Shown: positions 7,421-16,973, numbered from the stretch's first letter. The stretch is DNA of 64,000 nt from Spirochaetaceae bacterium (GCA_028820215.1 JAPPKD010000263.1:8228-72227), one strand, 5' to 3'. Notes: generated by a model from the sequence alone, not told the origin. Numbers and translations are program-made.

Positions 7421-8235
7421 CAGCGTGCCCCAAGCGCCTTCAGGCAGGCGTTGAGGTAGCCCGCGCTCTCCGCGGCGATGACGGCGCTGGCGGCCGGATC
7501 GTCCCACGTCTGCGCGCCGATCACCTCCAGGCTCAGCGCGCCGTCGTAGCCGGCCTCCGCCAGCACGCCGCAGTAGCCGGCCAGGTCGATCTGGCCGCGT
7601 CCGCACGCCTGCTGGGAGGGTGGTCCGGGCGAAGGTTCCCGCGACGGGCAGTCGCGGATGTGCACGTGCCGCACGCGGCCGACCACGGCGCGGAGCGCCT
7701 CGACCACGTCCTCGCCCGCGCGGTGGATGTGGCTGGGGTCCATGTTGACGCCGAACCCGGGCGAGTCGATCGCCTCCATGACGGCCAGCGTGGTGGGGGT
7801 GTCGTGCACGGCGCTGCCCACGTGCGCCTTCAGGCAGAGGGTGACCCCGTGCGCGTGCGCCTCGTCGGACAGCGTGGCGATCCGCTCCACGGCGGACTCG
7901 AGCGAGTCCTCGTCCCCGGTCTTCCCGCCGGAGCCGATGCACACCGCGGGGATGCCGATCTCGGCCGCGGCCTCGAAGGCCAGGCGCAGGCGCTCCTCGT
8001 CGAGGGCGGACTCTTCCATCGCCAGCGGCTGCAGGCCGTGGTCGTCGAGGATGGTGCGCATTTCGGCCGCCTGCGCACGCCAGTTCGACAGTTCCAGATG
8101 CTCGCACATGCCGGCCAGGGCCGCGACCTCGACCCCGTCGTAACCCGCCGCCGACAGCACTCGCGCCGCGGTCGCGAAGCCGGACCGGCCGAAGAGAACG
8201 GTGTTCGCTGAAAGCTTGATCATGGTTGGCGGCAT
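7420..8235 (-). CDS. Sugar phosphate isomerase/epimerase (xylose isomerase-like TIM barrel)
   Basis: About 271 aa, AP-endonuclease-2/xylose isomerase-like barrel: GYDGVEVAAL, NWRAQAAEMRTIL, GFGVNMDPSHIHRAG and CGRGQIDLAGY are characteristic strand/loop motifs with metal-binding Glu, Asp and His. Start taken as the second of two adjacent ATGs (8238/8235), which has AGGTG 5 nt upstream; 8223 is a third possibility. It is the first gene of the minus-strand operon with sulfatase, MDR enzyme and M19 hydrolase, and diverges from the RNA ligase gene. Likely isomerises or epimerises a sugar or inositol derivative from the same pathway. Confidence 0.83.
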   Translation of the reverse strand: MPPTMIKLSANTVLFGRSGFATAARVLSAAGYDGVEVAALAGMCEHLELSNWRAQAAEMRTILDDHGLQPLAMEESALDEERLRLAFEAAAEIGIPAVCIGSGGKTGDEDSLESAVERIATLSDEAHAHGVTLCLKAHVGSAVHDTPTTLAVMEAIDSPGFGVNMDPSHIHRAGEDVVEALRAVVGRVRHVHIRDCPSREPSPGPPSQQACGRGQIDLAGYCGVLAEAGYDGALSLEVIGAQTWDDPAASAVIAAESAGYLNACLKALGAR

Positions 8236-8312
8236 CATGTCACCTGCGACCGGCCGGGCGCCACCGCGAGTTGACGGTCATCTCGCGCTTCCGTATGTTC
8301 GTCTGCTCCGCC

Positions 8313-9365
8313 ATGGCATTCGAATCACGGGTCTACGCGCTACGCATCGAGCCTCACCCCAACGCCGACCGCCTGGAGCTGGCGGCGATCGGCGGCTTTC
8401 GCTGCGTCGTCGGCAAGGACAGTTATGCCGACGGCGATCTGGCCGCCTACATCCCCGAGGGAGCGATCTGCCCGGAGTGGCTGATCGCGGAGCTGGGGCT
8501 GGAAGGCAAGCTGGCCGGCAGCAAGAAGAACCGCGTCAAGGCGGTGCAGCTTCGCGGCTCGCTGTCGCAGGGCCTGGTCTACCCGGTCCGCGACGGGATG
8601 ATCCGCGGCCGGCAGGTAGCCGAGGGCGACGACGTCACCGAGCTGTTGGAGCTGGTCAAGTACGAGCCGCCGATCCCGATCTCCATGCAGGGCGAAGTGC
8701 GGGCGGTCCACGGCGCGACCCTCAAGTACGACATCGAGGACTTCAAGAAGTACCCGGAGGAGTTCCGCGAGGGCGAGGCGGTGGTCATGACCGAGAAGCT
8801 GCACGGCACGTGGTGCGGCCTTGGGCGGCATGCCGAGCACGGGCCGGTCGTCACCTCCAAGGGCATGTCCGACAAGGGGCTGGCGCTGCTGCTGGACGAG
8901 GTGAACCGGAACAACCTGTACGTGCGGACCTGGAGCGCGCACCAGGAGGCGTTCGAATCCGCGCGCGCGCGGATCGCCGCTGACGGGCAGTCGTTCTATG
9001 TCCTGGGCGAGGTCTACGGCCGCGGCGTGCAGGACCTGCACTACGGCCAACCCAACCCCGCGTTCGCGGTGTTCGACGCGTACGTCGGCGAGCCGGGAAC
9101 GGGCCGCTACCTGAACCCCGACGAGTTGGCGGAGACGTTGAGCGATCTGTTTCCGCTGGTCCCCGAGCTGTACCGCGGGCCGTTCAACCGTGAGAAGCTG
9201 CAGGAGTTGACCGACGGCGTGACCACGCTCGGCGGCGCCCACGTGCGCGAAGGCGTGGTCGTGAAGCCGGCCGCCGAGCGCGTGTCGCACGAGTTCGGCC
9301 GGGTGATCCTGAAGAGCGTCTCCGGGAAGTACCTGACGCGCAAGGGCGGAACGGAGTTCAACTGA
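8313..9365 (+). CDS. RNA ligase, Rnl5 (DraRnl-like) family
   Basis: 350 aa, matching the length of Deinococcus DraRnl (about 340). An N-terminal OB-fold-like module (residues 1-120, opening VYALRIEPHPNADRLE as in tRNA-binding folds) precedes a nucleotidyltransferase domain with motif I EKLHGTWCG. Lys162 would be adenylated. Later motifs are visible as VLGEVYGRGVQDL, REGVVVKP and VILKSVSGKYL. The family seals 3'-OH RNA/5'-phosphate nicks in RNA-DNA contexts using ATP, suggesting RNA repair. Start at ATG 8313; ATG 8295 is in frame. Transcribed alone between a divergent catabolic operon and a glycosidase-like gene. Confidence 0.85.
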   Translation: MAFESRVYALRIEPHPNADRLELAAIGGFRCVVGKDSYADGDLAAYIPEGAICPEWLIAELGLEGKLAGSKKNRVKAVQLRGSLSQGLVYPVRDGMIRGRQVAEGDDVTELLELVKYEPPIPISMQGEVRAVHGATLKYDIEDFKKYPEEFREGEAVVMTEKLHGTWCGLGRHAEHGPVVTSKGMSDKGLALLLDEVNRNNLYVRTWSAHQEAFESARARIAADGQSFYVLGEVYGRGVQDLHYGQPNPAFAVFDAYVGEPGTGRYLNPDELAETLSDLFPLVPELYRGPFNREKLQELTDGVTTLGGAHVREGVVVKPAAERVSHEFGRVILKSVSGKYLTRKGGTEFN

Positions 9366-9389
9366 ACCGCGGGTGACGCGGCGCCGGTG

Positions 9390-11312
9390 ATGCGGTCTAC
9401 TACCGGCATGCTGAACGCATTGGCCGATCCTCTGCGGGAGTTCACCGTGGTGCCGCAATGGTTCTGGAACGACGTGCTCACCGAGGACGAGCTGGTGCGC
9501 CAGATCGCCGACTTCCAGGCGCACGGCGTGTACGGCTTCATGATCCATCCGCGCGTCGGCCTGCCGCGCGACATCGGCTGGATGTCCGATCGCTTCCTGC
9601 ACTTCATGCACGTGGCGATCGAGGAGGCGCGGCGGCGCGACCTGCTGGTCTACCTGTACGACGAGGGCATGTACCCCTCCGGAGCAGCCAGCGGCCAGGT
9701 GGTCGCCGCCGATCCGGCGCTGCAGTCGCGCGGCCTGGACTACCAGGTGCTGACGGCCGGCGAGGAGCCGGCCCTGGCGCCGGGCCACCACCTGGCGGCG
9801 ATCACCGAGCGCGCCAGCGGCACCCGCCTTGCGTTCTACGACCGCCCGACCCGCTGCCATATCCGCGGCCTGCACTACACCGATCCGGACGAGGCCACGC
9901 GCGCCGAGGATGAGCCCGCCACGGCCGACCTGCTCAACCCGGCGGCGGTCGCCTGCTTCATCAGGCTGGTGTACGACCGGTTCGCGGAAGCGTTCGGGGA
10001 GCATTTCGGCACCCTCATCCGCGGCATCTTCACCGATGAGCCCAACGAGTACGGCGGCAAGTGCCGGAGGGAGAAAGGCCGTATCCGGGCCGGCACGACC
10101 GGCATCCTGCAGCACGTCGAGCGGCTGCTCGGCTACGACTTCGCCCCTCGCCTGCCCGCGCTCTGGTTCGACGGCGAGCCCGACGCGCCGCAGGCGCGCG
10201 CGGACTACAACCGCGCGATGCGGCTGCGGCTGCACGAAACCTACTACCGGCCGCTCTCCGACTGGTGCGCCGAGCACGACATCGCCCTGTGCGGGCACCC
10301 CCAGTGGACGGACGACCTGGGCTCCGAGCGCTTCTTCCAGATCCCCGGGCAGGATGTCATTGCCGGCATGATCCTTCCCGGCAAGCCGGGTGCGATCGAC
10401 GGACGGGAGTCGGTGCAGGCGAAGTGCGTGTCCTCGTCGATGGTTCACCTGGGCCGCCGGCAATGCAGTGAGGAATTGCTCGGCGCCTACGGCCACACCC
10501 TGACCTACGAGCAGGTGAAGTGGGTGACCGACTGGTGCCTGGTGCGGGGGATCAACCTGCTGTTTCCCCACGCGTTCTTCTACTCGGTGCGCGGCCACCG
10601 CGTGAACGAGGCGCCGCCCGACGTCGGACCCAACAGCCCCTGGTGGGACCGCTACCGCCCCTACGCCGACTACTGCCGGCGGCTCTGCTACGTAAACACG
10701 GACGCCCGGCACGTCTGCGACGTGGCGGTCCTGGCGGACGCCTGCTACGTGCCGTGGCGGGCGGCGCGCGTGCTGTTCACGCACCAGCGCGACTTCAACT
10801 ACCTGGAGGCCCGCCACCTGTGGGAGGACGCGCAGGTCGACGCCGACGGCATCCGGCTGGCCGGCATGCACTACCGCGCGCTGATCGTCGACGGCTTCGA
10901 CGACGGCCTGAACCGGCTGCCGGAACGCGCCGTCGAGCCGCTGCGCCAGCTGGAAGACGCCGGCCGACTCCTGCGCTGGCCCGCTGGTGATGGCGCTGCG
11001 GACGGCGACCTGATCGCCGAGCTGGAGCGGCTGGCGCCGGCCGACCTGCGGGTGACGCCGTCGCAGCCCGACCTGCGCTACCGCCACGTCGTCAAGGACG
11101 GCGGGCACTGCTACCTGATCACCAACGAAGGCGTGCACCCGGTCGAGGCGTGCATCGACGTGTCCGCCGCCGGCCACTGCACCTGGATCGACCCGTTCAC
11201 GCTGGAACGCCGGAATGGCGATTCCGGCGAGTGCCGGCTCGCTCCCTACACCTCGACGCTGCTCTGGGTCGAGCCGCAACCCCGGCGGGAGGCCGAATCG
11301 GATCCAGAGTAG
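9390..11312 (+). CDS. Glycoside hydrolase-like protein (GH106-related barrel family)
   Basis: 640 aa; no signal peptide. The N-terminal pattern PQWFWNDVLTEDELVRQI, GFMIHPRVGLP and YLYDEGMYPSG is typical of large uncharacterised (beta/alpha)8 glycoside hydrolases related to alpha-L-rhamnosidases. The C-terminal about 150 residues look beta-rich. Candidate acids lie in IFTDEPNEYGG and YDEG. Start ambiguous: ATG 9390 or ATG 9408 (MLNALADPLREF), neither with a good SD. Its TAG shares one base with the GTG start of the SulP gene, so the two are coupled. Substrate unknown. Confidence 0.7.
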   Translation: MRSTTGMLNALADPLREFTVVPQWFWNDVLTEDELVRQIADFQAHGVYGFMIHPRVGLPRDIGWMSDRFLHFMHVAIEEARRRDLLVYLYDEGMYPSGAASGQVVAADPALQSRGLDYQVLTAGEEPALAPGHHLAAITERASGTRLAFYDRPTRCHIRGLHYTDPDEATRAEDEPATADLLNPAAVACFIRLVYDRFAEAFGEHFGTLIRGIFTDEPNEYGGKCRREKGRIRAGTTGILQHVERLLGYDFAPRLPALWFDGEPDAPQARADYNRAMRLRLHETYYRPLSDWCAEHDIALCGHPQWTDDLGSERFFQIPGQDVIAGMILPGKPGAIDGRESVQAKCVSSSMVHLGRRQCSEELLGAYGHTLTYEQVKWVTDWCLVRGINLLFPHAFFYSVRGHRVNEAPPDVGPNSPWWDRYRPYADYCRRLCYVNTDARHVCDVAVLADACYVPWRAARVLFTHQRDFNYLEARHLWEDAQVDADGIRLAGMHYRALIVDGFDDGLNRLPERAVEPLRQLEDAGRLLRWPAGDGAADGDLIAELERLAPADLRVTPSQPDLRYRHVVKDGGHCYLITNEGVHPVEACIDVSAAGHCTWIDPFTLERRNGDSGECRLAPYTSTLLWVEPQPRREAESDPE

Positions 11313-12961
11313 TGACCACCCGCGGCACCGACGGACTGCGACCATACCGACTCGGTGACCTGAAGGGGGACGTGTTCGGCGGGGTCGTGTCCGCGGTGAT
11401 GATGGTGCCGGTGGCGCTCGGGTTCGGGGTGCTTTCCGGGCTCGGGCCGGTGGCGGCCTTCTACGGCGCGATCGCCGTGGGGTTCCTCACCGCCGTGCTC
11501 GGCGGCGCCGCGCCGATGATCTCCGGTCCCAGCGCGATCGTGACCATTTTCACGGCGGTCATCATCGGCACCTACGCCGACGACCTGGCCGAGGCGTTCA
11601 CGATCGTCATGCTGGCCGGCCTGATGCAGATCGCCTTCGGGGCGCTGCGCCTCGGCAGGTTCGTGAACTGGCTGCCGGTCTCCGTGGTCCGCGGCGTGTT
11701 CGTGGGCGTGGGTTGCTACATCTTCATGAGCCAGACCCTGTGGTTCCTGGGCGCCCCGATCGAGCCCGGCATCGGGCTGATCGCCATCATCGCCTCCTGG
11801 CCGCAGGCGGTGGCCAACCTGAACGGTGACGCGCTGGGGGTGGCGGTGATCACTCTGGCGGTATTCATCGTCTGGCCGCCCAGGCTGCACCGGGTGGTCC
11901 CCAACGCGCTGGCGGCGCTGATCGCCGGCACGCTCGCGGGCGCGCTGTGGCTCGAGGCCGCGCCCCGCATCGCCGAGCCGCGGATCGGCATCCCGGCGCT
12001 GCAGACGCCCGTTCTCGCCCCTTCCGTCCTGCTGGAGGCCATCCAGCCGGCCCTGATCCTGGCGTTCCTCAGCTCCATCTACAACCTGCTGACGGCGCTG
12101 ATCATCGACCCGATCACCGGCCGCACCCACAAGCCCGACCGCGAGCTCTTCGGCCTGGGCGTGGGCAACGTCGCCGCCGGCCTGATCGGCGGGCTGCCCG
12201 GCGCCGCGTCGGCCCCGTGCTCGCTGCTCGCCGCCCGCTCGGGCGGGCGCACCCCGGTCACGGGCGTGGTCTGCGCCGCGGTACTGCTGGCCGTCCTGTT
12301 CGGGCTGGGGAGCACCCTCGCGTGGATCCCGCACGCCGCGTTCGCCGGCATCCTGATCAAGGTCGGCTGGGACATGATGGACATCCGCTTCCTGCGGCGC
12401 ATCCCCAGGCTGTCCGCCGACATCGGCATCGTCACGCTGCTGACCGCGGCGCTGTCGATCTTCGCCGACGTGATCTCCGCGATCGCCGTCGGCTTCTTCA
12501 TCGCCGGCATGGCCAACGCGCTACGCTCCGAGCGGCAGGAGCTCAACCAGACCGTCTCCACCCCGCTGCTCGACATGGTGCTCTTTCCGGAGGGCGAGCT
12601 GCCGCCCGACGCCGATCCGTTCCGCGCGCGCGTCGGGCTGCTGTCGCTGCGCGGCCGCTACTCCATCGCCTCCGCGCGGGAGATCGTGCGCGTCATCAGC
12701 CCCGACCTGGCCGGCCACGAGGTCGTGATCTTCGACTTCAGCGAGACCGAGGGCATGGACGACAGCGCGGCCATGGCGCTGGAGGAACTGATCAACGGCA
12801 GCGTCCTCGGCCAGGACAAGGGCTGCATCGTGGCGGGGCTCTCCGGCGACCTGGAGAACAGCCTCACCGCGCTCGGCATCTTCGACCGCCTGCCGCAGGA
12901 CTGCTTCGCCGCCGATCTGGACGAAGCCAAGCGCGCCGCCGCCCGGCTTCTGGAACGGTAG
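11312..12961 (+). CDS. SulP-family anion transporter with STAS domain
   Basis: 549 aa. The SulP core starts with GDVFGGVVSAVMMVPVALGFGVLSG and SGPSAIVTIFTAVI, followed by about ten more membrane spans, then a C-terminal STAS domain (about residues 410-549) with VVIFDFSETEGMDDSAA. Family members move sulfate, bicarbonate or dicarboxylates. GTG start at 11312 overlaps the preceding stop by one base. It ends 1 bp from the convergent oxidoreductase. A second SulP lies at 29645-31288 with the same architecture. Proximity of a sulfatase is compatible with sulfate handling, but that is inference. Confidence 0.88.
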   Translation: MTTRGTDGLRPYRLGDLKGDVFGGVVSAVMMVPVALGFGVLSGLGPVAAFYGAIAVGFLTAVLGGAAPMISGPSAIVTIFTAVIIGTYADDLAEAFTIVMLAGLMQIAFGALRLGRFVNWLPVSVVRGVFVGVGCYIFMSQTLWFLGAPIEPGIGLIAIIASWPQAVANLNGDALGVAVITLAVFIVWPPRLHRVVPNALAALIAGTLAGALWLEAAPRIAEPRIGIPALQTPVLAPSVLLEAIQPALILAFLSSIYNLLTALIIDPITGRTHKPDRELFGLGVGNVAAGLIGGLPGAASAPCSLLAARSGGRTPVTGVVCAAVLLAVLFGLGSTLAWIPHAAFAGILIKVGWDMMDIRFLRRIPRLSADIGIVTLLTAALSIFADVISAIAVGFFIAGMANALRSERQELNQTVSTPLLDMVLFPEGELPPDADPFRARVGLLSLRGRYSIASAREIVRVISPDLAGHEVVIFDFSETEGMDDSAAMALEELINGSVLGQDKGCIVAGLSGDLENSLTALGIFDRLPQDCFAADLDEAKRAAARLLER

Positions 12962-12962
12962 C

Positions 12963-13958
12963 TCAGCCGACCGGCTCGACCTCGACCACTTCCGAGCGCT
13001 CGAACGAGCGGACGCACGCCTCGATGACGAGCTGCGCCTGCAGCGCGTCCACACCGGAGGCGTCGATCCCTTCCGGCGGCGCGCCCGAATCGAGCTGGTC
13101 GACCCAGCGGGCGATCCGGCTGTCGAAGGTCTCGTTGAAGCCGAGCATCCCGCCCAGGTAGTGCAGGGTCTCCGCTTCCTCGCTCTCGCGCGTGAAGAAG
13201 GTCAGGCGCTGGCACGCCTCCTCCAGCAGGAAGCGTCCCTTGGAGCCCGTCACGTCGCAGGTCTCCAGGCCGAAGCCACCGCCGGCGTCGTAGCTGCCGG
13301 TGAGCGATCCGATCATGCCGCCCGCGAACTCGAAGATGATCTTGGCGTTGGACCAGATCGAGCGGCCCTCCCCCTTCATGAAGAAGGCCGCCACCCGCTT
13401 GATGTCGCCGCCGAAGTAGCGCATCACGTCGATCGAATGGGGGTGCAGCGCGCGGATGTGGAACCAGGGCGAGGTCTCCACCGGGTTGTTGATCCACATG
13501 GTCATGCCGATCATGTGCAGGGTCCCCAGCCGGCCGGCGTCCGCCCACTCCCTGGCGCGCTCGGCGGCCGGCGTGAAGCGGTGGTTGAGGTTGATCGCGT
13601 AGGGCAGGTTCTTCGCCGCGGCCAGCTCGACCATCTTGCGGCCCTCGTCGATCCGGTTGGAGATGGGCTTCTCGCCGAGCACCGGGATGCCGGCTTCGAG
13701 CAGCTCCATGGTCGGTGCGAAGTGGTCGCCGCCATTCTCCTCGCCCTTGGTGCAGACGCTGCACGCCGCCAGCTCGATGCCGCTGGACAGCATGTCGGCG
13801 ATGGACGTGAACGTCCGCGCGCCGTGCGCGCCGGCAAGCTGCGCGGCGCGCGCCTCGTCGATGTCGCAGACCGCGACCACGTCGCTCTTGGGGTGCTTGG
13901 CGTATGCTTGCGCGTGGCGGGTACCGATGCCGCCCGCGCCGACGATGCCGATGTTCAT
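12963..13958 (-). CDS. Gfo/Idh/MocA-family NAD(P)-dependent oxidoreductase
   Basis: 331 aa. The Rossmann motif GIVGAGGIGTRHAQAYAKHP is at the N-terminus, with EKPISNRIDEGRKMVELA (the conserved EKP lysine) near residue 95 and an HPHSIDVMRYFGG segment in the C-terminal domain. Members oxidise or reduce sugars and cyclitols. Start at ATG 13958, giving the Rossmann motif right at the N-terminus. Convergent with SulP (1-bp gap) and divergent from the hydrolase at 14000, with only 41 bp between starts, which must hold both promoters. Substrate not predictable. Confidence 0.85.
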   Translation of the reverse strand: MNIGIVGAGGIGTRHAQAYAKHPKSDVVAVCDIDEARAAQLAGAHGARTFTSIADMLSSGIELAACSVCTKGEENGGDHFAPTMELLEAGIPVLGEKPISNRIDEGRKMVELAAAKNLPYAINLNHRFTPAAERAREWADAGRLGTLHMIGMTMWINNPVETSPWFHIRALHPHSIDVMRYFGGDIKRVAAFFMKGEGRSIWSNAKIIFEFAGGMIGSLTGSYDAGGGFGLETCDVTGSKGRFLLEEACQRLTFFTRESEEAETLHYLGGMLGFNETFDSRIARWVDQLDSGAPPEGIDASGVDALQAQLVIEACVRSFERSEVVEVEPVG

Positions 13959-13999
13959 GTCGCCGCGGAGCCTACCACGGTCCCCGCGGAGAGGCATCG

Positions 14000-14800
14000 A
14001 TGACGCGGAAATCCGGCTGCGTGACCGCCAATGACGGCGTGCGCCTGCACTACGACGAGGCCGGCGCCGGCAAGGCGGTGGTGCTCATCCACGGAGGCGG
14101 CCTGAGCAACGTCTGGTGGGACCGCAACCTGCCGGACCTCAGCCGTCGCTTCCACGTGATCGCGCCGGACACGCGCGGCTGCGGCCGCTCGCAACGCACC
14201 CCCTGGGGCCACCGCACCGCCCGCTACGCGGCCGATGTGCACGAGATTATCCATGCCCTGGGACTGCACGACGTAACGCTGGTCGGCTGGTCGATCGGCG
14301 CCCGCACCTGCTTCTCCTACCTGGAGCTGTTCGGCAGCCACCGGCTGCGGGGAGTGGTGCTCGTGGACGAGACCGTGCACGTCTCCGTGCACGCAGCGCG
14401 CCCGCCGGGCTCCGAGCGGCAGCCGGGCGAGAGCGACCGCGACCACCGGCGGCGGTCGATGCGGACGATGCTGGGCCCGGTCTACGGCCCGCACGCCACG
14501 GACGAGGAGATCCACCGGCTGGCCGACTCCGCCTCCGGTTACGCGCCGGCCGGCGATACGCTGGGCCCCGACTACCACGCGCAGGATTGGCGCCCGCTCT
14601 GCCCCGCGATCACGGTGCCGGTGCTGGTGGCCACCGGCCGTGACAGCGGCGCGCTCCCGGGCTGCCAGTACGCCGCCGACCACATCCCGGGCGCCCGCCT
14701 GGAGATCTTCGAGAACAGCGACCATGCACCGTTCTACTCGGAAGCCGAGAAGTTCAACCGCGTCGTCTCCGACTTTGTGAACGACCCGCTCGGAGAGTAG
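14000..14800 (+). CDS. Alpha/beta hydrolase
   Basis: 266 aa, cytoplasmic. Oxyanion-hole HGGG (LIHGGGLSNVWW), nucleophile elbow GWSIGA, acid in TGRDSG and catalytic His in NSDHAPFY complete a standard triad. The ATG at 14000 has a strong SD (GGAGAGG, 5 nt spacing). The family includes esterases, lipases, haloalkane dehalogenases and C-C hydrolases; nothing narrows the substrate. Divergent from the Gfo/Idh gene, which may share its regulation. Confidence 0.82.
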   Translation: MTRKSGCVTANDGVRLHYDEAGAGKAVVLIHGGGLSNVWWDRNLPDLSRRFHVIAPDTRGCGRSQRTPWGHRTARYAADVHEIIHALGLHDVTLVGWSIGARTCFSYLELFGSHRLRGVVLVDETVHVSVHAARPPGSERQPGESDRDHRRRSMRTMLGPVYGPHATDEEIHRLADSASGYAPAGDTLGPDYHAQDWRPLCPAITVPVLVATGRDSGALPGCQYAADHIPGARLEIFENSDHAPFYSEAEKFNRVVSDFVNDPLGE

Positions 14801-14859
14801 TCCCGGCTTCGTGGTAGCGAACGCCACGTGGTGTGCCTATCATCGGGAGCTGCTGAACC

Positions 14860-16764
14860 ATGGCACCACGGACGACGACCAGGAAGCGAACGAGCCGGGC
14901 TCGCAGCGGCACGCGCTCCTCGTCACGCGCTCGGAACGGCGGCAAGCTCCGCATCGGCGACCATTGGAACGCGATCACCATCATCGCCCTTTCACAGAAC
15001 AGCCCGCTGAAGGCGATCGCCGAGTTCGTCGAGAACTCCATCGACGCGAACGCCAGAAACGTCACCATCGTCCGCGGCCGCGAGCAGGGCGAGCACTACC
15101 TGCGCGTCGTGGACGATGGCGAGGGAATCCGGCTGAACCAGGATGGCGTGCCCGACTTCGCCTACGTCGCGACCCACATCTGCGACTCGATCAAGCGCAC
15201 GCTCAAGCGCCAGGGCGCCGGCAACATCCAGGGCGAGTTCGGCATCGGCCTGCTGAGCTTCTGGACGGTCGGCGAACGGCTCGTGCTCTCCTCTCGCGGT
15301 GCGGACGGCCACGCGTACGAGATGGAGATGCTGAAAGGCGATCAGCGCTACCAGCTCAAGCGGCGCCGCATCCTGTTCGCCCAGCCCGGCACGGAACTGC
15401 TCATCCGGCCGCTGTTGCCCGGCATCCGCCAGTTGAGCGCCGAACGCATCCAGGGATTCCTAGCCAGCGAGCTGCGCGAACGCATCCGCGCGTCGGGCGT
15501 GCGCATCCGCATCAAGGACCGGCGTGCCCGCGCGGAGCTGGAAGTCGTGCCCCGCGAGTTCACGGGTCGACCGTTGCGGGGCATCGAGCCGATCCAGACT
15601 CCCGAGGGCACCGTCGAAGCCGAGATCTACCTGAACGAACCGAGCGCCGACAACTGCGTCGCACTGTTCCGCCATGGCACCCGTGTGGTGCCCGACATCT
15701 CCCGGCTGCCCGGACTGGATCGGGAACCGTGGACATCGGGGTTGCTCCAGGGGCTCGTCGAAGCGCCGTTCCTGCAGCTCACCCCCGGCACGCGTGACGG
15801 CGTCGTGCTCGACGCCCGGTTCGAGGCGCTGCAGACCGGGTTGCAACAGATCGAGCCGGCGATCATCGAGCAGATCGAGCGGGAGCGAGCCGCGGCCGAG
15901 GAGGAAGCCAGCCGCAGCATCCTGCGCTCGGTGCGCAAGGCACTCACCGAAGGCTTCCAGTCACTGCCCCGAGAAGATTACACGATGCTGGAGGTGCCCG
16001 AGCCGCGCCGTACGCGTGTCGCCGGCGCCGACGGTCACCAGTCGGAGAGCGACGGACACGGCGAGTTGCCTCTGAGCGCCGACGACCCGGCGCAGGCGGT
16101 CGAGCCTGGGCCGACGGAGCCGACGAACGATGCAGAGCCGTCGGCGCCCACGCCGCGCAAATTCTACGAGCACGCGGGTCCGCTGCACAAGGTGACCGTG
16201 TCCCCTGCCTCTTCGGTGGTGAAGGTCGGCGAGTCATGCACGATCCGCTGCATCCCCAAGGACCGCAGCGGCCGCGTGATCGAGGCCGGCGTGGACGTCC
16301 GATGGCGGCTCATCGAAGGCGGCGGCAGTCTCGCCGACGACGACCGCGAGGTCGTCCGGTTCATGGCGTCCGACCAGCCGGGGCTCACCGTCCTCCAGGC
16401 GACCGCGAAGCAGGCCGAGATGGAGTGTTCGGCCGAGGCCACGGTCACGGTGGCCGAATCCATCGGGGAACGGCTCGGCAACTCCGACCACGGAGGCGGA
16501 CGCGGGATCCCCGACTACACCTATCGCCATGCGCCCGGCGAGTTGTGGCGCTCCCGGTACGATGCCGAGCACAACCTGATCGTCGTCAACAACGGCCACA
16601 GCGACTTCCGCTACGCCGAGCAGAAACGACCGCGCCAGCTTCGCTACATGCTGCGGCTCTACGCCAAGGAGCTCGTGCTGAGCAACTTCGCCGGCTACGA
16701 CCCCGACCAGATGCTGGAGCGAATGATCGAACTGTCGCTCTACACGGAGGAACACCTCCGTTGA
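14860..16764 (+). CDS. GHKL (Hsp90-like) ATPase with Ig-like domain
   Basis: 634 aa. After a basic N-terminal tail (Arg/Ser/Thr-rich, residues 1-28) comes a GHKL ATPase: N-box EFVENSIDA (55-63), DDGEGI (85-90) and GEFGIG lid motif (125-130). The middle region has a coiled stretch rich in Glu/Arg (about 345-365), then a low-complexity acidic linker. An Ig-like/invasin-type beta module follows at about 440-535 (KVTVSPASSVVKVGESCTI). A conserved C-terminal block (about 555-634) carries PDYTYRHAPGELWRSRYD. No kinase or gyrase transducer domain is seen; closest style is MORC/Hsp90-like ATPases found in standalone, sometimes defence-associated, proteins. Followed by a parDE relict. Function unknown. 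Confidence 0.75.
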   Translation: MAPRTTTRKRTSRARSGTRSSSRARNGGKLRIGDHWNAITIIALSQNSPLKAIAEFVENSIDANARNVTIVRGREQGEHYLRVVDDGEGIRLNQDGVPDFAYVATHICDSIKRTLKRQGAGNIQGEFGIGLLSFWTVGERLVLSSRGADGHAYEMEMLKGDQRYQLKRRRILFAQPGTELLIRPLLPGIRQLSAERIQGFLASELRERIRASGVRIRIKDRRARAELEVVPREFTGRPLRGIEPIQTPEGTVEAEIYLNEPSADNCVALFRHGTRVVPDISRLPGLDREPWTSGLLQGLVEAPFLQLTPGTRDGVVLDARFEALQTGLQQIEPAIIEQIERERAAAEEEASRSILRSVRKALTEGFQSLPREDYTMLEVPEPRRTRVAGADGHQSESDGHGELPLSADDPAQAVEPGPTEPTNDAEPSAPTPRKFYEHAGPLHKVTVSPASSVVKVGESCTIRCIPKDRSGRVIEAGVDVRWRLIEGGGSLADDDREVVRFMASDQPGLTVLQATAKQAEMECSAEATVTVAESIGERLGNSDHGGGRGIPDYTYRHAPGELWRSRYDAEHNLIVVNNGHSDFRYAEQKRPRQLRYMLRLYAKELVLSNFAGYDPDQMLERMIELSLYTEEHLR

Positions 16765-16807
16765 CTTCTCGCGAGGCGCCACGATCAAGAAACGAAGCCG
16801 GTCCTCG

Positions 16808-16972
16808 ATGAGCGACGTTTCCAAGCTGAGAGAACCGATTCGGAAGGAACGGGATCGCGAACGGCTTCGCGGCCTTCTGCTCGAAGGCGCCGCTTCCCCT
16901 CCGACCGCTCCCGCAGACGCTGCCTTCTTCGACGAGTTGCGAGAACGGGTGCACCAACGCGCGAAGGGGTGA
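16808..16972 (+). pseudogene. ParD-type antitoxin remnant (C-terminal half)
   Basis: A 54-codon frame whose residues 6-52 match the C-terminal half of ParD antitoxins (pattern LREPIRKERDRERLRGLLLEG...APADAAFFDELRERV). The N-terminal ribbon-helix-helix DNA-binding half is missing, and the in-frame sequence upstream does not supply it. It starts 43 bp after the ATPase stop. Without the RHH domain it should not bind an operator. It is either an antitoxin-domain relict or, less likely, a functional short toxin-neutralising peptide. Confidence 0.6.
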
Positions 16973-16973
16973 C

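Noticed and set aside
8340..11345. Very long open frame (about 1000 codons) on the minus strand opposite the RNA ligase and glycosidase-like genes.
   Set aside because: Composition is Val/Arg/Gln/His-rich without domains; it is the antisense shadow of two well-supported plus-strand genes in GC-rich DNA.
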